This document shows positions 24,900 to 32,819 of a DNA stretch of 64,000 nt, piece after piece; the first letter of the stretch is position 1; the number at the start of each line of letters is the position of its first letter. A program made the position numbers and the translations under genes. This DNA comes from Nitrososphaerota archaeon. GTDB lineage: Archaea; Thermoproteota; Nitrososphaeria; Nitrososphaerales; UBA183. A model generated the notes under the pieces. It saw nothing but the letters and a program-made list of their open reading frames with translations. It searched no databases and was not told where the DNA came from. The stretch lies in assembly GCA_029784825.1 (NCBI GenBank), contig JAFMAU010000003.1, positions 1 through 64,000 of the forward strand. The letters run 5' to 3'.

Positions 24900-25829
24900 C
24901 TAACCCTTCTTGTACGGCTTTAGCAGATACTTCGGGGGCCTCGACTTCCTTCCGAAGATGGGAATCAGGGCGAGAAGGAAGATGTATGGGAGCATGTTGA
25001 AGAGCTGCGAGCTCCCCGCGATGGCGGTGCTGGAAATCGCGACGAACTCGGACTGGGCAGCATACACTATGTTGAAGGAAAGCGCAGCGAAGAGCAGCCT
25101 GTAAGGCTTCCAATTCGCGAAGTAAATCATGGCGAGCGCGATGAAGCCCCTGCCGAGGATTATGTCGAACTGGAACGACTGAAGGAAGCCGACGAAGAAG
25201 TAGGAACCGGCGAGGCCCGCAAGTACCGCGCCGAAGAGGACAGCAAGGAACCTCACCTTCACAACGTTGACGCCCATGTTGTCTGACGCCTTGGGGTCTT
25301 CGCCGACGGCCCTGACCCTGAGGCCCAGCGACGTCCTGCCGAGGAAGTAGGCGACAAGCACGACCAGGACTATGGAGAAGTAGACGAGAATGTTCTGCTC
25401 GAAGAGTATGGGCCCCAGTATCGGGACGCCGCTCAGGTACGGAATGTAGAGTCTGCCGATGTTGACTATGGTGGCGCTGCTCGTGAAGCCGTTGAAGAGC
25501 ACGAAGGACATGCCCAAACCGAAGAGATAGACGGCCAGACCGACGACAATCTGGTCCAGCCTCATCTGCACGGCGAGATAGGCGAAGATGGCTCCCATCA
25601 GTCCGGCCACGCCCAATGAAACCAAGATCCCCAGCCAGGCATTGCCTGTCATGAGGTCGACGGCATAGGTGGTGAACAGGGACATCAGCATGATCCCCTC
25701 GATTCCCATGTTCGCGACCCCGGCCTTCTCGGCCACGATTTCGCCCAATCCGGCGAACAGATAGAGAGGCGAAAGCAGGAGCGTGGTCGAGAACACCCCT
25801 ATGACGACGTCTGCGAGCTGGACGGTCAA
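24900..25829 (-). CDS. BMP-type ABC importer permease 2 (YufQ/NupQ-like)
   Basis: A 309-residue permease with about nine predicted helices, of the branched-chain/ribose/nucleoside permease family (BPD_transp_2). Conserved stretches are GLGEIVAEKAGVANMGIEGIML near the N-terminus and RTSLGLRVRAVGEDPKASDNMG near residue 165, the EAA-like cytoplasmic loop that contacts the ATPase. It overlaps the stop of permease 1 by 4 nt and is the last gene of the binding protein-permease-permease operon. It forms the import channel as a heterodimer with permease 1. Confidence 0.9.
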   Translation of the reverse strand: MTVQLADVVIGVFSTTLLLSPLYLFAGLGEIVAEKAGVANMGIEGIMLMSLFTTYAVDLMTGNAWLGILVSLGVAGLMGAIFAYLAVQMRLDQIVVGLAVYLFGLGMSFVLFNGFTSSATIVNIGRLYIPYLSGVPILGPILFEQNILVYFSIVLVVLVAYFLGRTSLGLRVRAVGEDPKASDNMGVNVVKVRFLAVLFGAVLAGLAGSYFFVGFLQSFQFDIILGRGFIALAMIYFANWKPYRLLFAALSFNIVYAAQSEFVAISSTAIAGSSQLFNMLPYIFLLALIPIFGRKSRPPKYLLKPYKKG

Positions 25830-26860
25830 GCCGCTCTCCTCCTCTCAGCCAGGAATGTGCCAAGCAGGATCCCAACCATCATGACCGCTTCCATCACAAA
25901 GTCGACCGAGGTCGGCACGTTCGCCTGCAGGGCCATGGCCTCGGCCCCGATCGTCACGTATGCGAAGAAGAGCGAGGAGATGCCTATCCCAATCATGTGT
26001 TTCCTTCCAACCAGGGCGGCTATGACCGCGATGAAGCCCCAGTTCGTCCCGAACACGCCGGCGTCGATGTGGTAGAAGTAGCCCATCTGAAGGGTCGCGC
26101 CTGCCAGGCCTGCCAGGGCGCCGGCCGCCAGCATCGTGACGATCATGACCCGAGGGATGCTTATGCCGGCATACCTCGCAGTCTCGGCGCTCTCTCCGAC
26201 GGTGTTCGCCTGCACCCTGAACGAGGTCCTCTCGACAACGAAGTAGAGCAGGACTCCGACTGCGACGGTGAAGGGCACCGCGTAGGTCATGGGGAAGCTG
26301 CCGAAGATGTTGGGGATCTGGAGACGCGCCGGAAGCGTGGCCGTGTAGGGGTAGCCGATGGCGATGGGGCTTTTGATGGGCCCGTTGAGCATGTAGTAGC
26401 CGAAGTTGGTGGCGACCACGTTCAGGAGCAGCGTCACCACGATTTCGTTGGCGCCGAACTTGACCCTCAGGACCGCCGGGGCGACAATCCAGAGGAGCCC
26501 TCCCAGCGTCGCGAATAGAATCATCATGACGTACATCGCCGGCCACGGAAGGAACGACATGTAGGTGTACACCACAAAGAGCATGACCATTCCGACGATC
26601 AGCTGGCCCTGCGCTCCGATGTTCCAGAGGCCCGCCTTCAGGGCGATCCCGATCCCCAGAGCCATCGTGTAGAACACCACGAACCTGACGAAGACCTGCT
26701 GTACCCCGCTTGCCGTCGTTATCGGATTCAGAAAAAGAGTGGACAGGGCTACTTCGACGTTACCGCCGGCGTAGGCCACAGCGACCAGCCCGGCAATCAC
26801 GCCGAGCGCAATCGCGAAGGCGTTGAACGCCGTCACGCGTAGCCATCGAAGGCCCTGCAC
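25826..26860 (-). CDS. BMP-type ABC importer permease 1 (YufP/NupP-like)
   Basis: A 344-residue permease with about ten predicted helices. The family stretch ALGIGIALKAGLWNIGAQGQLIVG lies near residue 75, APAVLRVKFGANEIVVTLLLN near 130, and SFRVQANTVGESAETARYAGI (ATPase-contact loop) near 215. The start is GTG 26860, 12 nt after the stop of the binding-protein gene. The pair of unequal permeases with a double ATPase and a BMP-family binding protein is the classical layout of purine-nucleoside importers (e.g. RnsBACD, NupNOPQ). The exact ligand cannot be read. Confidence 0.9.
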   Translation of the reverse strand: MQGLRWLRVTAFNAFAIALGVIAGLVAVAYAGGNVEVALSTLFLNPITTASGVQQVFVRFVVFYTMALGIGIALKAGLWNIGAQGQLIVGMVMLFVVYTYMSFLPWPAMYVMMILFATLGGLLWIVAPAVLRVKFGANEIVVTLLLNVVATNFGYYMLNGPIKSPIAIGYPYTATLPARLQIPNIFGSFPMTYAVPFTVAVGVLLYFVVERTSFRVQANTVGESAETARYAGISIPRVMIVTMLAAGALAGLAGATLQMGYFYHIDAGVFGTNWGFIAVIAALVGRKHMIGIGISSLFFAYVTIGAEAMALQANVPTSVDFVMEAVMMVGILLGTFLAERRRAA

Positions 26861-26872
26861 TTCGCTCGAACC

Positions 26873-28150
26873 TTAAGGTAGACTTGCTACTGTTGGCAGA
26901 TAGCTGAACTGTGCTGCTGTGTCTGACGTCGGCGTGCCGCCACCTGACGGCACCGTGACGTAGGTGTCAGCGCAGCCTGCGGCTGTTGGTGTGTTGAAGC
27001 AGAGAGGGGTGCCAGTGGAATCGGCCTTGAAGTACAAGGAGATTGTGCCGACCACGACGTCACTCTGCAAGGCGAGCCCGGCTGCCCTGATTTTCGCCGG
27101 GACGTTCGGCCCCGGCTGAACCTGGACCATGCCAGACGCCATGTTGGCTGTGACGAAGCCCCAGGAGTAGTTGTGGGTGACGTAGTCGATCAAAGCCTTG
27201 TTGTAAAGCGCGGCCCAGTTGACCACTATCGAACCGAGCAGGATTCTGTTGTTCGCGGGCGCAATGGCTGTCAGGTTGGTGTAGACGTTGGTTGCCCACA
27301 CCTGAGGGCTGGTGGGACGAGCCATGGCCGCCCCCAACACTCCGACGTCGATTCCGTCTCCAGATGAGAAGACGATGTCTGCGCCGTTGGTGTAGTCGTT
27401 GGTCGCGTCAGTCTGGGCTCCGGCCGAGTCCGACCAGGCGAACGCCTCGAACTTGTTGTAGAAGGTTGCGGTCGCTGCGTGGGGGTCGGTGTACAGAACG
27501 CCGGCCTTGAAGCCTTCGTGACCGCCCCATATCGACGGCACGAAGCCGCCGCCCACGAGGCCGAACTTGTTGGTCTGACTTAGCATGCCAGCCATCGCTC
27601 CTAGGACGAACCCGCCTCCGCTGATGTCCAACCAGATCCTGTAGACGTTGGAGGCATTGGCTGCGGTGCAGTCAACGCACACGAAGAGCGTGTTCGGATA
27701 GGAAGGAGCGATTGTGCTTGCCATGACTTGGTACTGGATCCCTTGGAGGAAGATGACCCCGTAGCCCTGGGACGCCCACTGCTGGGCGACCGGTTGGGCC
27801 GTGGTGCCCGAAACCTGGTTCTCGGAGAAGCTAAGCGTGAAGCCGTACTGCGACTGGAGCTTCTTGAGTTCCGATTCGGCCTGGTAGTTCCAAGAATTGT
27901 CCGCAGGAGTGATGGGCTCTATGAGGCCGACCTTGAGCTTCCCTATCGGGCTCGAGCCGCCGGTGCCCGTCACTGTCGAGGTGACTGTCTGTGTGGACCC
28001 GCCAGTGCCCGTCACTGTCGAGGTGACTGTCTGTGTGGCTGCTGCCGGTGGATAGAGGAAGGCATAGCCAGCTATGCCTACTAGTATGATGATGATGACG
28101 ATGAGTGCACTTACGAGCGCTGTTATTCCATTTCTTTTCTTCGCTTGCAT
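26873..28150 (-). CDS. BMP-family substrate-binding protein, membrane-anchored
   Basis: A 425-residue protein. An N-terminal signal anchor (VSALIVIIIILVGIAGYAFL, residues 13-32) is followed by a Thr/Gly linker made of a 14-residue direct repeat (TQTVTSTVTGTGGS, twice), then a periplasmic-binding-protein fold of the BmpA/Med family starting at KLKVGLIEPITPADNSWNY. The motifs DISGGGFVLGAMAGMLSQT and FGLVGGGFVPSIWGGHEGFKAG are typical. Relatives bind purine nucleosides (PnrA, RnsB) or are implicated in ureide uptake. The family's Asp that binds ribose hydroxyls is not obvious, so a non-nucleoside ligand is possible. ATG 28150 has a GGAAGGA leader and a TATA box at 28183-28191. It is first in the permease operon. 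Confidence 0.88.
   Translation of the reverse strand: MQAKKRNGITALVSALIVIIIILVGIAGYAFLYPPAAATQTVTSTVTGTGGSTQTVTSTVTGTGGSSPIGKLKVGLIEPITPADNSWNYQAESELKKLQSQYGFTLSFSENQVSGTTAQPVAQQWASQGYGVIFLQGIQYQVMASTIAPSYPNTLFVCVDCTAANASNVYRIWLDISGGGFVLGAMAGMLSQTNKFGLVGGGFVPSIWGGHEGFKAGVLYTDPHAATATFYNKFEAFAWSDSAGAQTDATNDYTNGADIVFSSGDGIDVGVLGAAMARPTSPQVWATNVYTNLTAIAPANNRILLGSIVVNWAALYNKALIDYVTHNYSWGFVTANMASGMVQVQPGPNVPAKIRAAGLALQSDVVVGTISLYFKADSTGTPLCFNTPTAAGCADTYVTVPSGGGTPTSDTAAQFSYLPTVASLP
27958..28038 (-). repeat. 42-nt tandem direct repeat in the binding-protein linker
   Basis: Two units at a 42-nt period, 34 nt of them identical, encode the repeated Thr-rich linker of the BMP-family protein. The copy number is likely variable between strains. 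Confidence 0.75.
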
Positions 28151-28182
28151 TCCTTCCGTCGTTTCGATTGCCGCCCGCTGGG

Positions 28183-28191
28183 TTATTTAAT
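28183..28191 (-). promoter_or_regulatory. TATA box of the BMP transporter operon
   Basis: TTAAATAAC on the minus strand, about 37 nt upstream of ATG 28150; GGAAGGA directly precedes the start codon, one of few Shine-Dalgarno-like leaders in the window. Confidence 0.5.
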
Positions 28192-28315
28192 GGTATGAGG
28201 GCGTGCCATTTTCGAGAGGATTAAGTAGCACATGACGAACTCCCGTGGCTCCCTCGGGTCAACAGTGTTGGGAGCGGCGTCCCTAATCCAATAGGGCTGC
28301 CCCGCCGTCTCTGCG

Positions 28316-29044
28316 CTAGACCTCGACTTCCTTGGGTGCGACGATCTTCTCGGCGGAAGCGAGCAGCTTCGCCGGCACAGGCCTGAGGACCAGCCTCTTC
28401 TTCATGAACTCCTTGGCGAACCTGTCCCAGTCGTCCTTGGTGTTGAAGAAGATCCTGCCGCCGCCGAGCTCGTGCTGCATCTGAGGGTAGGGCTTCTGGT
28501 ATTGCGCGTACTTCACCCCCCAGTACCTGAACCCGGTGTAGCTCTCGTAGGTGACCCACCACTCCTTGCACTTCATGAAGTCGAAGGCATACTCCGTCTT
28601 CGCGGCGAACATGGTGGCCCCGATGCCCGCGCGCCTCTTGAAGGTGAGCGTGTGAAGGCTGACGGCTGTGTTGTCGTCGAAGAGCCTGAAGTTCGCGATG
28701 GCCGCGAGCTCGCCGTTTATGATGCCGAGCAGGGCCACGTGGTCCTTGATCCTGCTCCTGTACCAGCCGAGGAACTCCGCGTAGACCCTGGCCGAGACTA
28801 TGTCGTAAAAGTCGGTGTCATGGTCGAAGAGCTTGAGGGCCGTCTTCATCACGAGTGGAGCCTCCTCCTTCTTCGCCCTCCTTACGACCATCTTCTCGCC
28901 GTCGGCAAGGTCGACATAGCCCGGCGGGTAGTTGACCTTCAGCAGCGGCGACTCGAGCCCCCGAAGGATCGGCTCGATGTCTTCGACGCTGATCTTCACT
29001 TCCTTCAGAGTGACGTTCTCGGGCGGTGACCAATCAGTTGGCAT
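28316..29044 (-). CDS. GNAT-like protein of unknown function, paralogue of 7443-8183
   Basis: A 242-residue protein; the start ATG 29044 is preferred over ATG 29068 because the TATA box ACTTATAATG (29066-29075) overlaps the latter and predicts a leaderless start at 29044. It shares with 7443 the segments KMVVRRAKKEEAPLVMK (GNAT beta1-alpha1), ISARVYAEFLGW-like helix, TLTFKRRAGIGATMFAAKTEYAF (motif A; here RRAGIGA is close to the canonical CoA loop) and the C-terminal YPQMQHELGGGRIFF block. It lies between the BMP importer and CoxG genes. An N-acyl or acyl-CoA-related transferase is likely; the substrate is unknown. Confidence 0.65.
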   Translation of the reverse strand: MPTDWSPPENVTLKEVKISVEDIEPILRGLESPLLKVNYPPGYVDLADGEKMVVRRAKKEEAPLVMKTALKLFDHDTDFYDIVSARVYAEFLGWYRSRIKDHVALLGIINGELAAIANFRLFDDNTAVSLHTLTFKRRAGIGATMFAAKTEYAFDFMKCKEWWVTYESYTGFRYWGVKYAQYQKPYPQMQHELGGGRIFFNTKDDWDRFAKEFMKKRLVLRPVPAKLLASAEKIVAPKEVEV

Positions 29045-29147
29045 ACCCGGCGACGATGGCTTTGGCATTATAAGTCTGAACCCTCATTTGTTCGGGAGGC
29101 AGTGCGGCCCGTCAACCCTTAAATCAATCTTGAGCGCAAATCGACAG

Positions 29148-29585
29148 ATGCTTCTAGAGGGAGACATCAGGCTGCCGAGCGACCGGGAGAAGGTCTGGGA
29201 CTTTGTGTCTGCGCCCAGCAAGATCATAGAGTGCGTCCCCGGCCTCCAGTCGTTCACGGTGGGTGAGAACGACCGCATCAGCGCCACGGTGAAGGTCGCC
29301 ATCGGATTCATCCGTGGCACCTTCCAGGCGACCAGCAAGGTGGTGAAGGAAGACCACGACGCCCACACCGCGGTGCTGGAGCTCTCCGGCTCCGGTGCAG
29401 GGAGCGGGTTCAGCGCGACCGTGGACATCGCCATCGCCGAGGCCGGCGCGGAGTCGGAGCTGAAGTGGAAAGCGGACGTCAAGATCAGCGGCCCCCTGGG
29501 GAGCCTGGCGAAGCCCCTCATCGAGGGGAACGTGAAGAAGATAGTCAACCAACTCTTCGACTGCGTGAAGACCAAGCTCAGCTGA
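29148..29585 (+). CDS. coxG: CoxG-like SRPBCC protein
   Basis: A 145-residue protein of the START/SRPBCC fold, CoxG family. MLLEGDIRLPSDREKVWDFV and the following KIIECVPGLQSF are the family N-terminus (typical G.f.l.a.~~~~W..l.dp..l..~iPG), and GFSATVDIAIAEAGAESELKW and KPLIEGNVKKIVNQLF complete it. ATG 29148 lies 26 nt after the TATA box CTTAAATC, so it is leaderless. In CO- and xanthine-dehydrogenase-type operons CoxG is a membrane-recruitment or maturation factor for the Mo hydroxylase; the only such enzyme here is at 14064-17835. In other contexts it binds hydrophobic ligands such as menaquinone (inference only). Confidence 0.8.
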   Translation: MLLEGDIRLPSDREKVWDFVSAPSKIIECVPGLQSFTVGENDRISATVKVAIGFIRGTFQATSKVVKEDHDAHTAVLELSGSGAGSGFSATVDIAIAEAGAESELKWKADVKISGPLGSLAKPLIEGNVKKIVNQLFDCVKTKLS

Positions 29586-29653
29586 TGCCGACAGGACCGG
29601 GGCCTCGGCGGAGGAGGCCCAAGCCCGGTGGGCCCTTCGGGGGGATTTCGGCA

Positions 29654-29680
29654 GTGAGAAACGTCTCACTGCTTTTAATA
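29654..29680 (+). promoter_or_regulatory. Promoter with palindromic operator before the cyclase gene
   Basis: GTGAGA-AACG-TCTCAC (29654-29669) is a perfect palindrome with 6-bp arms. It contains GAGAAACGT (29656-29664), which lies 7 nt before the TATA box CTTTTAATA (29672-29680). The start ATG 29704 is about 28 nt from the TATA centre. Confidence 0.6.
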
Positions 29681-29703
29681 GAGACTCGGTTGGCGCGAAA
29701 ATC

Positions 29704-30513
29704 ATGACAAAGCTATACGACCTGTCTCAACCGCTTAACCAGGAGACACCGTTCTGGCCTCTCTATCCTCCCTTTGAGGTCAAATTCATCAAGAGGAAGC
29801 CCGAGCAAGGGGTGAACGCCCAGTACATCATGACGTCGAATCACATGGGCACCCACCTTGACGCGCCTCTGCACTTCGTCACCAACGGGAAGACCATCGA
29901 CCAGATCCCCCTCGAGTGGCTCTACGGCCCCGGCATCATAGTCGATGTCAGTGAGGTGGGCGACCTGGGCATCTACAACGAGGAGATTGTTGAGAGGAAC
30001 GCAAAGGCCGCCGGCGGGGTGAAGGATGGCGACCTGCTAATCCTCTACACCGGCTGGAGCAAGTATGCCTGGTATCAGAAGCCAAAGCCGCAGGGCAATG
30101 CGGACGAGGAAAGGTACATTCACATGCACCCTGGGCCCACGAGGGCCTTCTGCGACTACCTGCTGAGGAAGAAAATCCACATCTGGGGTGTTGACGCGGT
30201 CTCCACAGACCATCCAATGAACCTGCCCATCGGCAGGTTCCTTCCCAGGGTTTGCGACAAGGTGAGGGCGGCAGCGGCGAAGAAGTTCGGAGAAGAGAAC
30301 CTCGCCAAGCTGTTCCCTCTAGAAGACTACCAGGTGACCCACAACATCCTCTTCCCGGCCGACTGCATCCACATCGAGAACATAGGTGGCCAGATCGAGG
30401 AAGTCCTGAACCACCAGAAGGCTGTCCGAACCACTATCGGCTGCTTCCCGTGGCTGTTCAAGGGCGGAGAGGCCGCCTTCGCTCGCGTGGTAGCCTTCGA
30501 CCTGAGCAAGTAG
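29704..30513 (+). CDS. Metal-dependent cyclase/hydrolase family protein
   Basis: A 269-residue member of the 'cyclase' family (PF04199), which includes kynurenine formamidase KynB, isatin hydrolase and cyclic-imide/ureide hydrolases. The metal-binding signature SNHMGTHLDAPLHFV (HxGTHxDxPxHF) is at residues 46-60; GVDAVSTDHPMN and HIENIGGQIEEVL complete the family core. These enzymes open cyclic amides or hydrolyse aryl-formamides with Mn or Zn. Length is a little above the usual 210-260. It is leaderless from ATG 29704. Near the importer, FdrA set and Mo hydroxylase it is a candidate ring-opening step of the proposed pathway (inference). Confidence 0.85.
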   Translation: MTKLYDLSQPLNQETPFWPLYPPFEVKFIKRKPEQGVNAQYIMTSNHMGTHLDAPLHFVTNGKTIDQIPLEWLYGPGIIVDVSEVGDLGIYNEEIVERNAKAAGGVKDGDLLILYTGWSKYAWYQKPKPQGNADEERYIHMHPGPTRAFCDYLLRKKIHIWGVDAVSTDHPMNLPIGRFLPRVCDKVRAAAAKKFGEENLAKLFPLEDYQVTHNILFPADCIHIENIGGQIEEVLNHQKAVRTTIGCFPWLFKGGEAAFARVVAFDLSK

Positions 30514-30714
30514 CGCAATCGAGTCCTCGTTCAGTTGGAACAAGGGCGGCGGGCACGCAGCCGAAGTCTTGCCCCTCCGGCGGCTTGGTGACCGCTGCCC
30601 CTGTCCCACTGGGTTGGCATTGGCGCGAATGAATCCCCCTTCCCCCTCGCGAGCCTCTGCACACCGCTCCCTGACCACCGCCGGTCGCATGACGGTCGGG
30701 TGGTTTCCACCGTT

Positions 30715-30739
30715 GAGAAACGTGCTTCATGCTTTTTAG
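30715..30739 (+). promoter_or_regulatory. Promoter with GAGAAACGT element before the second DUF7521-like gene
   Basis: GAGAAACGT (30715-30723) is followed after 8 nt by the TATA box CTTTTTAG (30732-30739). ATG 30772 lies about 36 nt from the TATA centre. The rest of 30514-30714 shows no gene. Confidence 0.55.
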
Positions 30740-30771
30740 AAGCTGAGTGCCATTGACAGAATGAGTTCGCG

Positions 30772-31050
30772 ATGTTCCCGATGGACGTGCTGAGAGTTGC
30801 GGAGATGCTGGTGCTTGTCTTCGGCGGCGCGGTGGTCTTCTTCGCCCTGCGGAGCGGACGCAGGTCCAAGAGTCTCTCCATGGTCCTGCTCGGGTTGGGT
30901 TTTGCATTCGTTGTGGCGGGGACACTGATCGCAGGGGCGGCCTTCGAACTGGAGAGCATCGACTTGCCCACGGTCGAACTGGTCCAGGCCACGAGCCAGG
31001 CGGTCGGCTTCTTCGTCATAGTCTACTCTCTGATGGTAATGAGGGAGTAA
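30772..31050 (+). CDS. Small three-helix membrane protein (DUF7521-like), paralogue of 5377-5658
   Basis: A 92-residue protein with three predicted helices; the basic turn RSGRRSKSLSM follows helix 1 as in the paralogue. Unlike the first copy it has no HTH gene beside it, but its promoter carries the shared GAGAAACGT element. The start is ATG 30772; ATG 30781 is also possible. No catalytic residues are seen. Family function is unknown. Confidence 0.7.
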   Translation: MFPMDVLRVAEMLVLVFGGAVVFFALRSGRRSKSLSMVLLGLGFAFVVAGTLIAGAAFELESIDLPTVELVQATSQAVGFFVIVYSLMVMRE

Positions 31051-31125
31051 GCAGAGGCAGGGCCGGGGAAGCACTAAATGCGCAGCAAGTCGCGGCAAAG
31101 GTGTCGAAGGACTGAGGTGACCTAG

Positions 31126-32787
31126 ATGAGGCAGTTCGTCATCAGGAGGGGGGGAGCGGTCAGGTCTGCAAGGGAGGCGCTCTCGAAGATACCTGATGGG
31201 TCTGTGGTGGCGTCCTCGGGATTCAACATGGTCAACACGCCCGAGTACCTGTTCCTCGAGCTCCAGAGCCTCTACAAGAAGACCGGCCACCCGCGGGACC
31301 TCTTCCTGATCATGGACTCGGCTCCGTCCGTCCCGGGCAGGGCCCTCGACAAGCTGGCCGAGGACATGTACACTTCCAAGGACACTGGGCTCCTCCGCGG
31401 CATCTCCACGCCCTACTTCGGGTTCATGCCCACATTCCAGAAGCTCGTAACCGACAACATGATTGAAGCCTACAGCTGGCCCATGGGAGCCGCAGCCTCA
31501 TTCTTCCGAGAGGTGGCTTCGGGCAGGCCTGGAGTCATCACCAAGATTGGACTCGACACATCGATAGACCCCAAGGAGGGCGGGGGACGGCTGAACAAGC
31601 TCGCGGAAGAGAGGAACACATGCAAAGTCAGAAGAATCGTCGTCGAAGGCGAAGACTACCTGCTGTACGAGGCTCCCAAGCCGAACTGGGCCTTCGTGAG
31701 GGCGACCACCGCCGACGGAATGGGCAACCTCACCATGGAGAGGGAGCTCTTCCGCGGAACGGTTCTCAGCATCGTGCAGGCCGCCAAGGCCCACCCCAAC
31801 CCCGGCTTCGTCATCGCCCAGGTCGAGAGGGTCCGCAGGGGGAGGGCGGCAGACCCGCGCGCCGTCGAAGTGCCCGGGCCCCTCGTCGATTACGTTGTCG
31901 TGGCGCCGCCCGAATTCCATTGGCAATCGGGCTCAAAGAGGTACGACAAGCGCCTGGAGATCGGCTCGGCCGCTGCGAGGATCGCCTCCAGGAGCCTCTC
32001 CAAGGTCGGGATGGAGCCCGGAGAGAGGATTGTGGCAGGCAGGGTGCTCCTGGAGCTGGTCAGGGTCCTGGAGGAGAAGGGGGCGCCAATCGTCGTCAAC
32101 CTGGGCATCGGGATTCCCGCCCTGGTGTCAAGGCTTGCCTCAAACGAGAAGCTCACCAATTACATCACGACCGCCCTGGAATCCGGGCAGTGGGGAGGAG
32201 TGGCGCTGTCGGGCATGGACTTCGGCATCGCCATCGACCCGTTCGCACTGTCCATAATGCCTGACATGTTCTACAACTTCGAGGGGGGCGTCATAGACGC
32301 AGCCGCCCTGGGGTTCCTCCAGGTGGGCGCCAACGGGGACGTCAACCCCTCGATGATACCGGGCAGAATGTACGGGCCCGGAGGTTTCCCCGTGATCGCC
32401 GGTGGTTCGCCTCGGATCTACTTCGCAGGGATGTTCTCTGCCGGTGATTTGGAGATTGAAGTCCAGGATGGGAAGCTGCGGGTGGTGAGGGAGGGGAAGA
32501 TTCTGAAATTCGTCGAGAAACCGCTGAAGAACTTCTTCAGCGGGGGACAGGCGCTCCGCTTCGGCAAGGAGGTCCTCTACGTTACCGAAAGGGCCGTCTT
32601 CAGGCTGACGGCCGAAGGGCTGGAGCTCACGGAGGTCGCGCCCGGAATCGACATAGAGAGGGACGTGGTATCGAAGATGGGCTTCAGACCGAAGATAGGC
32701 ACCACGGTGAGGCAGATGGACCAGAGGCTTTTCGGCAGGAGCCCCCTGGGCCTGGCCCGCGAGCTGCGGTCGTCGGGCGAGCGATAG
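31126..32787 (+). CDS. Acyl-CoA:carboxylate CoA-transferase (fused alpha-beta, family I)
   Basis: A 553-residue protein. The N-terminal half (to about 270) matches the alpha part and the C-terminal half the beta part of acetate/propionate CoA-transferases: VNLGIGIPALVSRLAS near residue 325 and the catalytic Glu at about residue 352 in TTALESGQWGG. Family members use a glutamyl-CoA thioester to move CoA between acids such as acetate, propionate, acetoacetate or lactate. The fused arrangement and length fit propionate CoA-transferase-type enzymes. ATG 31126 follows a stop codon TAG with GGTGA nearby; a weak TATA-like ACTAAATG lies about 50 nt upstream. It probably feeds short acids into the propionyl-CoA route at 8-14 kb (inference). 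Confidence 0.87.
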   Translation: MRQFVIRRGGAVRSAREALSKIPDGSVVASSGFNMVNTPEYLFLELQSLYKKTGHPRDLFLIMDSAPSVPGRALDKLAEDMYTSKDTGLLRGISTPYFGFMPTFQKLVTDNMIEAYSWPMGAAASFFREVASGRPGVITKIGLDTSIDPKEGGGRLNKLAEERNTCKVRRIVVEGEDYLLYEAPKPNWAFVRATTADGMGNLTMERELFRGTVLSIVQAAKAHPNPGFVIAQVERVRRGRAADPRAVEVPGPLVDYVVVAPPEFHWQSGSKRYDKRLEIGSAAARIASRSLSKVGMEPGERIVAGRVLLELVRVLEEKGAPIVVNLGIGIPALVSRLASNEKLTNYITTALESGQWGGVALSGMDFGIAIDPFALSIMPDMFYNFEGGVIDAAALGFLQVGANGDVNPSMIPGRMYGPGGFPVIAGGSPRIYFAGMFSAGDLEIEVQDGKLRVVREGKILKFVEKPLKNFFSGGQALRFGKEVLYVTERAVFRLTAEGLELTEVAPGIDIERDVVSKMGFRPKIGTTVRQMDQRLFGRSPLGLARELRSSGER

Positions 32788-32819
32788 TCGTTTAAATCCC
32801 CCTCCAGAGTCGGCGTGGC

